A stretch of DNA of 64,000 nt from Flavobacterium aquariorum. Its GTDB lineage: Bacteria > Bacteroidota > Bacteroidia > Flavobacteriales > Flavobacteriaceae. The position numbers and the translations under genes are program-made. Positions 9,955 through 18,038 of the stretch are shown here, piece after piece (the stretch's first letter is position 1; each line of letters opens with the position of its first letter). The stretch lies in the NCBI RefSeq assembly GCF_003254745.1, contig NZ_QKXH01000001.1, forward strand, positions 1-64,000, in the 5' to 3' direction. The notes below the pieces were generated by a model. That model saw only the letters and a list, made by a program, of their open reading frames with translations. It searched no databases and was not told the origin of the DNA.

Positions 9955-9988
9955 AAAAAGGGATTTCAAATAATTGAAATCCCTTTTT
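9955..9988 (+). terminator. bidirectional terminator between convergent genes
   Basis: Perfect stem GGGATTTCAA / TTGAAATCCC, loop ATAA, flanked by A- and T-runs. It can serve both the gene ending at 9935 and the minus-strand gene ending at 10040. Confidence 0.85.
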
Positions 9989-10039
9989 ATGAATCATTGT
10001 CCCGTCCTGAAATAACCTGAATTTCAAAGACAATGTAGT

Positions 10040-10738
10040 TTACATATAACTCAAAATCTCTTTTTTGAAAGCATCATATTCCCCTTGTAAAATCAAACCG
10101 TTATCAAGGAGTTTTTTATAGTTTTGAAGCTTTGCAAAAAGTTCGTCTTGTGTCAACTCACTTGGCTTTTTCTCAGTCGAAGCAGTTGTGCTATCTGCAA
10201 CAGGTTCTGCATAATTAGAAACTACTGGCATTATTTCGGCAAAATCAGTCACTTCTTCTGTTTCCATTTCCTCGATCAATTCTGATTCTTGAATTAATGT
10301 TGGAGCGATTTCTTCCGTAATTGGAGAAAGAGAGTTTGCGCCATTTTTTAAGATATCCAATTGCTCTTTGGCATATGTAAATATTTTACGAGCTTGAATC
10401 TTTGGAATATAATCAATCGAAACCTGCATATCTGTTTTGGTAGAAAATGAAAATTCAGAACCAAGAATATTCTCTTTTACAAAAGTTCCTTCGATATCAT
10501 CCCAAGTATAATCAATAAAATTCATTGATAAACCTAAATTTTTGGGTTGACAGATGATTATTCTTTTGTTAGTCATAACAATACTGTCCGGAAGAACTGT
10601 CAATGCTGGTTTTTTCTGAACAGCAATATAGCCTACTTCTTCGTTTTTCATCAAAATATCCTGCAATTTCGAAGTGACTTTCTCAATCGCTTTTGGATCT
10701 TGTTCTTCGTTTAAAAATTTTTTAATTTGTTCTTTCAT
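10040..10738 (-). CDS. PH-domain protein with a C-terminal SHOCT domain
   Basis: 232 residues. Residues of about 25-125 resemble a bacterial PH-like (YokE/bPH) domain (SIVMTNKRIIICQPK, DYTWDDIEGTFV). A Glu/Thr-rich linker follows, and the last 35 residues (ELTQDELFAKLQNYKKLLDN onward) form a SHOCT short C-terminal domain, usually an oligomerisation or localisation module. No signal peptide or transmembrane helix. The specific function is unknown. It lies downstream of the MmcQ/YjbR gene on the same strand, with an octamer repeat array in the 72-base gap just before its start. Confidence 0.75.
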   Translation of the reverse strand: MKEQIKKFLNEEQDPKAIEKVTSKLQDILMKNEEVGYIAVQKKPALTVLPDSIVMTNKRIIICQPKNLGLSMNFIDYTWDDIEGTFVKENILGSEFSFSTKTDMQVSIDYIPKIQARKIFTYAKEQLDILKNGANSLSPITEEIAPTLIQESELIEEMETEEVTDFAEIMPVVSNYAEPVADSTTASTEKKPSELTQDELFAKLQNYKKLLDNGLILQGEYDAFKKEILSYM

Positions 10739-10746
10739 TTTGTATA

Positions 10747-10778
10747 AAGTTGCTGAGTCACTAAGTAACTGAGTTGCT
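10747..10778. repeat. four tandem octamers (RAGTNRCT)
   Basis: AAGTTGCT, GAGTCACT, AAGTAACT and GAGTTGCT follow each other without a gap, eight bases upstream of the start codon of the PH/SHOCT gene. The array is degenerate, which points to an old or imprecisely copied tandem repeat rather than recent slippage. Confidence 0.7.
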
Positions 10779-10810
10779 ACGTTTTTCTAATTGTTTTACA
10801 AAAGTACTCC

Positions 10811-11182
10811 CTATTTTTCTAATTCAATAATTTCCATTTGAATTTTCTTGGCCAAACTTTTAAAAACCAAGTCATACGAATGATCGATTAATTCCTTAAA
10901 TAAAACATCCGAAACATCTTTATTTACAGCAATTGTATTCCAATGTACTTTATTCATATGAAAACCGGGTCGTATAGCATCGTATTCGGCTCTCAGTTCT
11001 TGTGCCCGTTCTGGATCGCATTTTAGATTTACTGAAGGATTTCCTTTTTCCCATTGCAATAAAGAAGACAAAGCGAATATTTTTCCGCCAACTTTAAAAA
11101 CTAAAGTGTCTTCATCGAATGGAAAATGTTCCGTAACTCCTTTTTTAGAAAGGCAATATTCGTAATAGGTTTCTAAATTCAT
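10811..11182 (-). CDS. MmcQ/YjbR family protein
   Basis: 123 residues, the full length of the MmcQ/YjbR family (double-wing DNA-binding-like fold). Typical features are the N-terminal YYEYCLSKKGVTEHFPF, the KVGGKIFALSSL strand pair, SVNLKCDPERAQELRAEYD and the C-terminal LIDHSYDLVFKSL. DNA binding is suggested only by fold and the role is unknown. It sits six bases downstream of the DUF4260 gene, so it is probably in the same transcript. Confidence 0.85.
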   Translation of the reverse strand: MNLETYYEYCLSKKGVTEHFPFDEDTLVFKVGGKIFALSSLLQWEKGNPSVNLKCDPERAQELRAEYDAIRPGFHMNKVHWNTIAVNKDVSDVLFKELIDHSYDLVFKSLAKKIQMEIIELEK

Positions 11183-11188
11183 ATTTTA

Positions 11189-11542
11189 TTATTTTCCGAT
11201 TTCGCCCAAATGGGTAAACTTAAATCCCGTTTCATATTTCAGTCCATAGCCCAACATCCTATCCATAGACGAATGGGTAAATAAAATAACTCCTGAAAGT
11301 TGAACTCCCTCATTGGAACAATAAATCCCAACAAGATACAAAGCAATCGCTATGCCCCTATGATGAAACACATTATAGCAAAAAGCACCTATTTTATCTC
11401 CAAATACATAGCCAATCATAGAGAAATCCGGAAATAAAATTAGCACCAAAAAACACCACCATGCATAGCTTAATTGACTAAAAAAATAAATACCAAGTAT
11501 AAACAATCCTAATTCTTCGAGTTTAATAACTTTTTGCATCAT
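11189..11542 (-). CDS. DUF4260 membrane protein
   Basis: 117 residues with three to four hydrophobic segments and the family pattern FPDFSMIGYVFGDKIGAFCYN, MDRMLGYGLKYETGFKFTHL and a C-terminal GEIGK. This matches DUF4260, small integral membrane proteins of unknown function. The start overlaps the stop of the upstream GNAT gene by four bases (11539-11542), indicating translational coupling. Confidence 0.8.
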   Translation of the reverse strand: MMQKVIKLEELGLFILGIYFFSQLSYAWWCFLVLILFPDFSMIGYVFGDKIGAFCYNVFHHRGIAIALYLVGIYCSNEGVQLSGVILFTHSSMDRMLGYGLKYETGFKFTHLGEIGK

Positions 11543-11937
11543 ACTATTTTTTCCATCATTCGTTCGGGATGCGCTAATTCTTTGAAACCAAATTTCTCAT
11601 ACAAAAAATGTGCATCCCTTGTGGCCAATCTCCATATTTTCACTTCTTTCAATGAGGGTTCTTCCATCATTGCCGAAATCAAAATAGAAGAATATCCTTT
11701 TCCCCTATGTCCTTCAGATATAAAAACATCCATCATATAGGCAAAAACTACATAATCGGTAATGACTCTTCCAAAACCAATTTGTTCATCGTCTAGATAA
11801 ATTCCAAAACAAACCGAACTGTCAATCGTTCGCTGGACTTCTTCAATGGTTCTTCCTGCCGCCCAGTAAATATCTTTTAGAAAATATTGGATAAAAGGGA
11901 CATTCAGTTTATATTTATCAGTAGAAACGGCAATCAT
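11539..11937 (-). CDS. GNAT family N-acetyltransferase
   Basis: 132 residues. The acetyl-CoA binding motif A is visible as GHRGKGYSSILISAMM (about 76-91), followed by WRLATRDAHFLYEKFGFKEL, the usual GNAT C-terminal strand and helix. The substrate is unknown. It begins 30 bases after the cyclase-family gene and overlaps the DUF4260 gene by four bases, so it is part of a minus-strand operon running from about 13200 to 10040. Confidence 0.85.
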   Translation of the reverse strand: MIAVSTDKYKLNVPFIQYFLKDIYWAAGRTIEEVQRTIDSSVCFGIYLDDEQIGFGRVITDYVVFAYMMDVFISEGHRGKGYSSILISAMMEEPSLKEVKIWRLATRDAHFLYEKFGFKELAHPERMMEKIV

Positions 11938-11966
11938 ACTTTCTTATTTTAAAATTCCATTGACTC

Positions 11967-12740
11967 TTAAAGCATTCTATGCTTATATAAAATAGGTTTA
12001 CTCGGACTAGCATCATTTTCAAAAGAAGCAATCTGTAAATTCAACAGATAGCTTCCATCTTCCACGGTATCATCCACAAAAATCATTTCGGTAATTGTTG
12101 CATCCAGTCTAGCATTCGCATTCAAATTATTGACATCTTTTACATTCCAAAACTCTTTGTGTGCCAATAATTTTCCTTCGTCATGTTCTTTGTCCACACT
12201 CGGCAAATCAATCAGTAAATGTTTGATGCCGCTTTCGCGAATGAAAACCGCAGCATCTTCTGCCAGATAAGGCGGATTGGTATTCGAATATTTCAGTGAT
12301 TTTTTTATTTTAAAATTAGGCAATGTTCGGATAATTATGGCTTCTGGAGTTTTATTGCCCAACGCTTTTTTAATCTCATTTCTGCTTATTACCAAATCAT
12401 CACCTTGAATTTCCGGCACAACCGAAACCAATTCGGCCAAAAAGAAAAACTGCTTCAACGACTGATTTACACTGTAAAACTCTCTCGTAATATGTCCTAA
12501 ACATTCTGTATGTGTCCCGTGTCCGTGTGGATTGAAGAAAATGTTATTGAAGTTGGTCGATGACTTCCCTTCCGAAACTTTGCCTATCCAATCGCCAAAA
12601 ACAACGGGTTCTATCACCGGTTTTTCTATATACCAGGCAATCGGATTCTCATCTGTATTGGTTAATGGAATCGAAATATCAATGGGTTTTGATAAGTCAA
12701 CTTCAATAATTTGGTCATTATGTTCGATAGTAGTCTTCAT
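11967..12740 (-). CDS. cyclase family protein (kynurenine formamidase-like)
   Basis: 257 residues of the metal-dependent cyclase family (PF04199), which contains kynurenine formamidases and related amidohydrolases. The metal-binding signature is visible as NPHGHGTHTECLGH at about residues 90-103; the usual HxGTHxDxPxH has Glu in place of the Asp here, as in many members of this subfamily. DLPSVDKEHDEGKL later supplies the DxPSxD motif. No signal peptide. It is four bases downstream of the DUF3291 gene, so the two are co-transcribed. The substrate cannot be assigned. Confidence 0.78.
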   Translation of the reverse strand: MKTTIEHNDQIIEVDLSKPIDISIPLTNTDENPIAWYIEKPVIEPVVFGDWIGKVSEGKSSTNFNNIFFNPHGHGTHTECLGHITREFYSVNQSLKQFFFLAELVSVVPEIQGDDLVISRNEIKKALGNKTPEAIIIRTLPNFKIKKSLKYSNTNPPYLAEDAAVFIRESGIKHLLIDLPSVDKEHDEGKLLAHKEFWNVKDVNNLNANARLDATITEMIFVDDTVEDGSYLLNLQIASFENDASPSKPILYKHRML

Positions 12741-12744
12741 AAAA

Positions 12745-13200
12745 CTAATAAAGCGGTTTAGGATATTTTTGTTTAAAGTTAAAAACTATTTCCGAAGCAC
12801 CATTTTTTTGCAAATAATCCAATTTTTCCATTGCTTCGGTAACATCTGGAATTTCGCCTTTTTTAACCCACCACATCGCTGTAGCAACTTGTCCAAAAGT
12901 TTGAAACCATTCTTTTCTTCGTTTTAAAAACTCCGAGTGAAAGGTTTTATACATATAATGTTCCAAGGTTTCAATACTTTCCCAGATCGAAAAATTCACA
13001 ATGATTTGTTCATCATTGTAAGGATTAAAATTTGTTGCATTATTGTCTTCATCTTTTAATCGCCATACAAACCCATCACTTTTTTCGGCAATTTCATTGA
13101 CTTTATCCAAATTATCGACAAATTCTTTCATAATAGGATCGTCAATATTAACACCCTTCATTCTAGCAATATTTATTTCTGCAAGTTGATATTCAGCCAT
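12745..13200 (-). CDS. DUF3291 domain protein
   Basis: 151 residues matching the DUF3291 family (ferredoxin-like dimeric alpha-beta barrel fold): it starts YQLAEINIARMKG, has the NFSIWESIETLEHYMY strand, the SEFLKRRKEWF helix, and ends with the AMWWVKKGEIPDVTEAMEKL block. The function is unknown; the fold is shared with monooxygenase-like and EthD-like proteins. It is the first gene of a tight pair with the downstream cyclase. Confidence 0.82.
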   Translation of the reverse strand: MAEYQLAEINIARMKGVNIDDPIMKEFVDNLDKVNEIAEKSDGFVWRLKDEDNNATNFNPYNDEQIIVNFSIWESIETLEHYMYKTFHSEFLKRRKEWFQTFGQVATAMWWVKKGEIPDVTEAMEKLDYLQKNGASEIVFNFKQKYPKPLY

Positions 13201-13242
13201 TTTAATTCTTTTTATTTGACAATTAAGACTTTGCGGTTAAGC

Positions 13243-14376
13243 CTATTCCAAATTTAAATAAAATAAATCTGATGCAATTCCGTCAGTCAAGAATTTTCCC
13301 TTTGGAGTTGGTTTCAAAATATTGTTATCAACGGAAAGCAAATCGTCATTTATAAATTTCTGGGCTTGCTTATGCAGATATTCAAGATATTTGCTCCCAA
13401 ATTCAGTTTCAATTCGGCTCAGAGAAACTCCCCAAATCGTTCTCAAACCCGTCATAATATATTCATTATAACGGTCGGTAATGGATAAAATTTCAATTTC
13501 ATTGGGAAGTTTGTCTTCTTGAATGGATTTCAAATAAAGTGAATTATTCGAAACATTCCAGCTTCTGGAAATACCATCATAACTATGAGCAGAAGGACCT
13601 ATTCCTATATATTTTTTCCCTAACCAATACGCCGAATTGTTCTTTGAAAAATAATTGGTCTTTCCAAAATTGGACAATTCATAATGGATAAAATCATTTG
13701 CTTCCAATATTTTTACCAAAATTGCAAAATGTTCCTGCGCCGCTTCGTCATTGGGTTGGGCTATTTTTCCCGTTTGTATGAGCTTGTTCAAAGCCGTTTT
13801 GGGCTCGACAGTCAATGCATAACTCGAAATATGCGGTATTCCAAAAGACAAAGCCGTTTCAATATTTTGCTTCCATTTCTCGTTGCTCATTCCAGGAATC
13901 CCATAAATCAAATCGAGAGAAATGTTATCGAAATATTTTGTCGCTTCTTCCAGACATTTTTTGGCTTCCGCCGAATTATGGGCACGATTCATCATCACCA
14001 AATCGTCTTCAAAGAAAGATTGAATTCCGATGCTTAGTCGATTGATTCCAATTTTTGAAAGCTCAATTAAATACTCTTCCGACAAATCATCAGGATTCGC
14101 TTCAAGAGTGATTTCAGGATTTTTGGCAACTTGATAATTTTTATAAATCGAATCAATCTGCAATCTCAAATCTGCAATCTGCAATCTGCTCGGCGTTCCT
14201 CCTCCGAAATAAATAGTTTCAACGAGTTCGTTCTGAAACTCGATTTTACGCATTTGCAATTCTTTGGCGATAGCCAAAACCATCTCTTCTTTCTTCTTCA
14301 TTGAAGTCGAAAAATGAAAATCGCAGTAATGACAAGCCTGCTTACAGAATGGTATGTGAATGTAGATTCCTGACAT
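13243..14376 (-). CDS. hemW: radical SAM heme chaperone HemW
   Basis: HemW, formerly called a coproporphyrinogen oxidase-like protein, is a radical SAM protein that carries heme. 377 residues, the usual length. The cluster motif CKQACHYCDF (Cys11, Cys15, Cys18) is near the N terminus, followed by YFGGGTPS (about 58-65) and ITLEANPDDL. The C-terminal HemW domain includes YIGIGPSAHSYDG. Immediately after GGGTPS the peptide RLQIADLRLQID is encoded by five near-perfect AGATTGC-type heptamers (14156-14190), which is unusual. By memory of homologues the length here is normal, so the heptads seem to replace rather than extend the loop. Confidence 0.93.
   Translation of the reverse strand: MSGIYIHIPFCKQACHYCDFHFSTSMKKKEEMVLAIAKELQMRKIEFQNELVETIYFGGGTPSRLQIADLRLQIDSIYKNYQVAKNPEITLEANPDDLSEEYLIELSKIGINRLSIGIQSFFEDDLVMMNRAHNSAEAKKCLEEATKYFDNISLDLIYGIPGMSNEKWKQNIETALSFGIPHISSYALTVEPKTALNKLIQTGKIAQPNDEAAQEHFAILVKILEANDFIHYELSNFGKTNYFSKNNSAYWLGKKYIGIGPSAHSYDGISRSWNVSNNSLYLKSIQEDKLPNEIEILSITDRYNEYIMTGLRTIWGVSLSRIETEFGSKYLEYLHKQAQKFINDDLLSVDNNILKPTPKGKFLTDGIASDLFYLNLE
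14156..14190 (-). repeat. heptamer array inside hemW
   Basis: On the minus strand the units are AGCAGAT, TGCAGAT, TGCAGAT, TTGAGAT, TGCAGAT. The same TGCAGAT unit forms the 11-copy array at 17691-17767. It is in frame and encodes alternating RLQI/AD residues directly after the GGGTPS motif. Confidence 0.85.
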
Positions 14377-14381
14377 TTATT

Positions 14382-14483
14382 AATTAGATATTTTGAAAAT
14401 TAGATGATGAGATAATTTTGAAAATATGTTTATTAAATAACCCGAGTAATTATCTAATTGGCACATTTTCAAATTATCTAATT
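14382..14483. repeat. 19-bp inverted repeat between hemW and ruvC, reaching into ruvC
   Basis: AATTAGATATTTTGAAAAT (14382-14400) is repeated in inverted orientation at 14465-14483 with one mismatch. Partial extra copies lie between them (14398-14426 and 14447-14459). The right arm includes the last codons and stop of ruvC (AGA ATT AGA TAA on the minus strand). Confidence 0.75.
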
Positions 14484-15025
14484 CTTTTCTCATTCTGTTT
14501 CACAAAAGCATCCCAACCTGTATAGCTTTTATCACCAACCACTTTTCCCGAATTAAAAAAATGACAAACCGCGGCGGCTAATCCATCGGTACTGTCCAAG
14601 TTTTTCGGTAATTCTTTAAGTCCTAATAATTGTTGAAGCATTTTGGCCACTTGTTCCTTGCTGGCATTTCCGTTTCCGGTGATGGCCATTTTTATTTTTT
14701 TGGGTTCATATTCAGTAATGGGAATATCTCTGGAAAGCCCTGCTGCCATTGCTACGCCCTGCGCACGTCCCAACTTCAGCATTGATTGTACGTTCTTCCC
14801 GAAAAAAGGAGCTTCAATCGCAATTTCATCGGGATGATGTGTTTCGATTAACTCAATGGTTCGTTCAAAAATGATTTTTAATTTCTGGTAATGATTGTCA
14901 TATTTGGACAATTGCAATTCGTTGAGTTGCAAGAATTCCATTTTTTTATTGACAATCCTTATCAATCCAAAACCCATAATGGTGGTTCCGGGGTCGATTC
15001 CTAATATGATGCGTTCTTTTGTCAA
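14474..15025 (-). CDS. ruvC: crossover junction endodeoxyribonuclease RuvC
   Basis: Resolves Holliday junctions with RuvAB. 183 residues. Acidic catalytic motifs are GIDPGTTIMGFGL (Asp at about residue 11), IAIEAPFFGKN (Glu about 72) and the late DSTDGLAAAVCH (Asp about 145). The start is TTG at 15025: no in-frame ATG exists between the upstream stop and the catalytic GIDPGT, and the resulting N terminus MTKERIILG fits the family. It follows the DUF1003 gene by nine bases. Its final codons and stop lie inside a dispersed repeat. Confidence 0.95.
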   Translation of the reverse strand: MTKERIILGIDPGTTIMGFGLIRIVNKKMEFLQLNELQLSKYDNHYQKLKIIFERTIELIETHHPDEIAIEAPFFGKNVQSMLKLGRAQGVAMAAGLSRDIPITEYEPKKIKMAITGNGNASKEQVAKMLQQLLGLKELPKNLDSTDGLAAAVCHFFNSGKVVGDKSYTGWDAFVKQNEKRIR

Positions 15026-15034
15026 GGTTTGTTA

Positions 15035-15463
15035 TTAAATGGTACTATTGGAGTTGAATTTCATTTCTTCCAGCATCTTGATTATTTTATCTAATTTTTC
15101 AATTTCAATTGTATCCAACTTAATTGTTAAAGCTTCAATTTCCAGCTTTGCTTCAATATTGGTCTGATAATCGGATTGTGCCTGAATTCTGTCTCTCTCA
15201 TTTTGCCTGTTTTGTGACATCATAATAATGGGTGCCGCATAAGCAGCCTGAGTAGAAAAAACAAGATTCAGTAATATAAAAGGATAAACATCCCAATGAT
15301 ACATATAACCAATCAGGTTTAATCCCATCCATACTATTACAAAAACACTCTGAATAATAATGAATTTCCAAGAACCCATTCCTTTAGCCACTGAATCGGC
15401 CAAACGGCTACCAAAACCCAATGTTTCGATGTGTTTATCATGCCAAGTTTTGTTATTCTTCAT
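15035..15463 (-). CDS. DUF1003 membrane protein
   Basis: 142 residues with two closely spaced transmembrane helices (FIIIQSVFVIVWMGLNLIGY and FILLNLVFSTQAAYAAPIIM), followed by the DUF1003 signature MMSQNRQNERDRIQAQSDY and a coiled-coil tail. The function of the family is unknown. It probably shares a transcript with ruvC, nine bases downstream. Confidence 0.87.
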   Translation of the reverse strand: MKNNKTWHDKHIETLGFGSRLADSVAKGMGSWKFIIIQSVFVIVWMGLNLIGYMYHWDVYPFILLNLVFSTQAAYAAPIIMMSQNRQNERDRIQAQSDYQTNIEAKLEIEALTIKLDTIEIEKLDKIIKMLEEMKFNSNSTI

Positions 15464-15645
15464 GTCTTTTAAAGTTAGTTTTATTTAAATCATTTAAGTT
15501 AATATGCAAAGCTACTCGAAGTTGATGCTTCCATTCATAAAGTTTGCTTCTTTAACAAAAGAAACAATCTTTGTCTTCCTTGGCAATTTCTTCGCGAATC
15601 TTTACTAAATAGCATTTTCACGACGATTTTGCTTTACTTTGTGGC

Positions 15646-16590
15646 ATGATTTCAATTCCACACAAAACTAAGCAATTCCTCGTACTTCTGGTCAAACTTT
15701 TAATTGTCGGGGGTGCCTTTTATTTTATTTACAATCAATTGGCCAACAATGACAAACTGGACTGGCAAAAATTCTTAGTGCTTTTTCATAAAAATCAGTC
15801 GGTATTGGGAATAAGTTTTATTCTCCTTTTGAGTGTATTGAACCGCCTGTTTGAAATTTTAAAATGGAAATATCTGGTTTCCTATCTCCATCCTATTTCT
15901 TTGGCTGAAGCAACCAAACAAGTTTTGGCAGGACTTACTGCGGGACTATTTACTCCAAATGGTATTGGAGAATATGCCGGAAAAGCATTGTATTTTGATA
16001 AAAAAGAAGCCAAAAAGGTTGTATTCTTAAACCTGATTTGCAACGGAATCCAAATGATCCTGACAATGATTTTTGGCGTTTTTGGATTGTTGTATTTCAA
16101 TGCGCAATACAACGTGATTACCAGTAAAACGGTAGCAGTACTATTTGGTATTTTGGTAATTCTATTTGCTATTTTATTTTCAGTCAAAAAAATCACGATC
16201 AAAGGTTACTCCATAGAAAAACTGATTCATAAAACCAACGAAATCCCAAAATCGATTCATCAAAAAAATACGCTTTTGGCCATTTTAAGGTATTTGGTTT
16301 TCACGCATCAATATTATTTTTTGTTTCTGGCTTTTGATGTTGATTTGCCCTATTTTATTTTAATTTCGGCCATTTCGAGTGTTTACTTTTTGGCCTCTTC
16401 TTTGCCTACTTTTCAGTTTTTGGATTTTGCCGTAAAAGGAAGTGTCGCTGTATATTTCTTTGGCATATTGGGTGTAAATGAATGGGTGGTTGTCTTTGTC
16501 ACTATGCTGATGTGGTTCCTTAATGTGGTTTTACCTGTGCTTATTGGGAGTTATTATGTGTTGAATTTCAAACCCAAAATGGCGATATGA
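15646..16590 (+). CDS. flippase-like (UPF0104/LPG synthase transmembrane) protein
   Basis: 314 residues with about eight transmembrane helices, resembling the lysylphosphatidylglycerol synthase transmembrane/UPF0104 family. The family motif around TAGLFTPNGIGEYAGKAL (about 103-120) is clear. Such proteins are thought to move lipids or glycolipids across the inner membrane, often with a glycosyltransferase. Its stop overlaps the start of the glycosyltransferase gene by four bases (ATGA), so the two are translationally coupled and likely act together. Confidence 0.8.
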   Translation: MISIPHKTKQFLVLLVKLLIVGGAFYFIYNQLANNDKLDWQKFLVLFHKNQSVLGISFILLLSVLNRLFEILKWKYLVSYLHPISLAEATKQVLAGLTAGLFTPNGIGEYAGKALYFDKKEAKKVVFLNLICNGIQMILTMIFGVFGLLYFNAQYNVITSKTVAVLFGILVILFAILFSVKKITIKGYSIEKLIHKTNEIPKSIHQKNTLLAILRYLVFTHQYYFLFLAFDVDLPYFILISAISSVYFLASSLPTFQFLDFAVKGSVAVYFFGILGVNEWVVVFVTMLMWFLNVVLPVLIGSYYVLNFKPKMAI

Positions 16591-17690
16591 TTTTCTTTTT
16601 ATTAAGCATAGCAATCGTTTATATGCTGACTATAAGTTGGCTCATTTATGGTTTTACCAAAATAAATCAGTTTGAATTCATTGGTCTGCCTCCAAAAACC
16701 AGTTTTAGCATTATTGTCCCTTTTAGGAATGAAGCCGAAAATTTACCGGTTTTATTGGAAAGTTTTTCAAAATTGAATTACCCAACCGATTTATTTGAAG
16801 TGATTTTGGTTGATGATGAATCGGAAAAAGAATTCAGATGGCAGAATACAGATTACAGAATACAATTTTTGAAAAACATCAGACTGTCGAATTCTCCCAA
16901 GAAAGATGCCATTACAACCGCTATGGAAATCGTAAAATCCGATTGGGTTGTTACCACCGATGCCGATTGTGTGGTTCATAAAAATTGGTTATTAGCTTTG
17001 GACAATTTCATTCAGTTGCATCATGTTTCGATGATTGCAGGAGCGGTTACCTACAATTACAATAATTCCTTTTTACATCATTTTCAACAATTGGATTTGG
17101 CTAGTTTACAGGGCGCAACTATAGGAAGTTTTGGAATCAAAAAAGGTTTTATGTGCAATGGAGCCAATTTTGCCTATACCAAATCATTTTTTAAAAAGCT
17201 CAAAGGCTTTGAAGACAACTCTGCAATTGCCAGTGGTGATGATGTTTTTCTGTTGCAAAAAGCGTTAGCCAAATACCCCGAAAAAGTAGCCTATTTGAAA
17301 TCGAAGAATACTATTGTAACCACAAAGCCAGTGAATGATTGGAAATCGCTGTTTTATCAGCGAGTGCGCTGGGCTTCCAAAACGACTTCTTATCAAAGTG
17401 TCTTTGGAAAAAGATTGGGGCTACTTGTATTTGTGATGAATTTTAGCTGTGTCTATTGTTTGGTGCTGACTTTTTTGGGCATGTTTCCCTATTTTTTCGT
17501 TGGGCTATATTTCCTAATCAAGTTTGGAATTGACTCTGTGCTGATACAGCAAACAAACAAATTCTTGACGAGACATAAAATCCGCTATTTGTTTTTAAGC
17601 AGTTTGTGGTATCCGTTTTTCAGTACCACTGTAGCTTTGTATTGTCTGTTTGGAAAATACGAATGGAAAGGGAGGAGGTTTTTGATTTAA
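16587..17690 (+). CDS. family 2 glycosyltransferase
   Basis: Inverting GT2 enzyme that transfers a sugar from a nucleotide donor, probably to a lipid or envelope acceptor. 367 residues: an N-terminal membrane helix, the GT-A domain starting SIIVPFRNEAENLPVLL (about 46), the DxD region TTDADCVVH (about 128), the GDDVFL motif (about 216), RVRWASKT (the Q/RxxRW motif), then two to three C-terminal transmembrane helices. Residues FRWQNTDYRIQ (about 83-93) are encoded by five degenerate heptamers. The stop codon runs directly into an 11-copy GATTGCA array. Confidence 0.9.
   Translation: MIFFLLSIAIVYMLTISWLIYGFTKINQFEFIGLPPKTSFSIIVPFRNEAENLPVLLESFSKLNYPTDLFEVILVDDESEKEFRWQNTDYRIQFLKNIRLSNSPKKDAITTAMEIVKSDWVVTTDADCVVHKNWLLALDNFIQLHHVSMIAGAVTYNYNNSFLHHFQQLDLASLQGATIGSFGIKKGFMCNGANFAYTKSFFKKLKGFEDNSAIASGDDVFLLQKALAKYPEKVAYLKSKNTIVTTKPVNDWKSLFYQRVRWASKTTSYQSVFGKRLGLLVFVMNFSCVYCLVLTFLGMFPYFFVGLYFLIKFGIDSVLIQQTNKFLTRHKIRYLFLSSLWYPFFSTTVALYCLFGKYEWKGRRFLI
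16833..16867 (+). repeat. degenerate heptamer array inside the glycosyltransferase gene
   Basis: Five consecutive units: TTCAGAT, GGCAGAA, TACAGAT, TACAGAA, TACAATT. They match the family unit TGCAGAT with one to four changes each and are translated in frame. Confidence 0.6.
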
Positions 17691-17767
17691 GATTGCAGAT
17701 TGCAGATTGCAGATTGCAGATTGCAGATTGCAGATTGCAGATTGCAGATTGCAGATTGCAGATTGCA
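17691..17767 (+). repeat. eleven perfect GATTGCA heptamers
   Basis: Eleven exact tandem copies (77 bp) start at the base after the TAA of the glycosyltransferase gene. Because 7 and 3 are coprime, the array has no stop codon on this strand in any frame, which creates a spurious open frame reading RLQIADC repeatedly. Perfect copy identity points to recent expansion by slippage. Confidence 0.98.
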
Positions 17768-17866
17768 CTAAATTGTCATCAGAGATGACAATTTAGAAAA
17801 AACCAATTCTAATATTGTCCATTCTTCATTTATTCAAATTATGAAATCTTGTTATGAAAACGAAAT

Positions 17867-18023
17867 GCCCTAGCCCAGATTACTTCGCCAGTTCGCTACG
17901 CTCGTGTGAAGTGAAAATCCTTTATGTTTTTCTTTAAAAACATAAAGATTACTTCACTTAAAGTCTATTTTCATAGGAGTTCAGTGAACTTCGTTTGCAA
18001 CGAATAGCTGGAAATAGCTCCTC
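17867..18023 (+). repeat. dispersed structured element, copy E3, enlarged by insertions
   Basis: Left arm GCCCTAGCCCAGAT, then the 26-bp TACTTCGCCAGTTCGCTACG/CTCGTG insert, then GAAGTGAAAATCC, a perfect 12-bp hairpin (17920-17931 with 17936-17947), then about 50 bases not present in other copies (with a TTCGTT-TGC-AACGAA palindrome), and the right arm ATAGCTGGAAATAGCTCC. It lies between two convergent genes and between two heptamer arrays. Confidence 0.7.
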
Positions 18024-18038
18024 TTGAATATTTACTGC

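Noticed and set aside
17606-17788. Open frame with RLQIADC repeats as a gene
   Set aside because: It is the GATTGCA array read in a frame with no stop, overlapping the end of the glycosyltransferase in another frame; no independent start or conservation.
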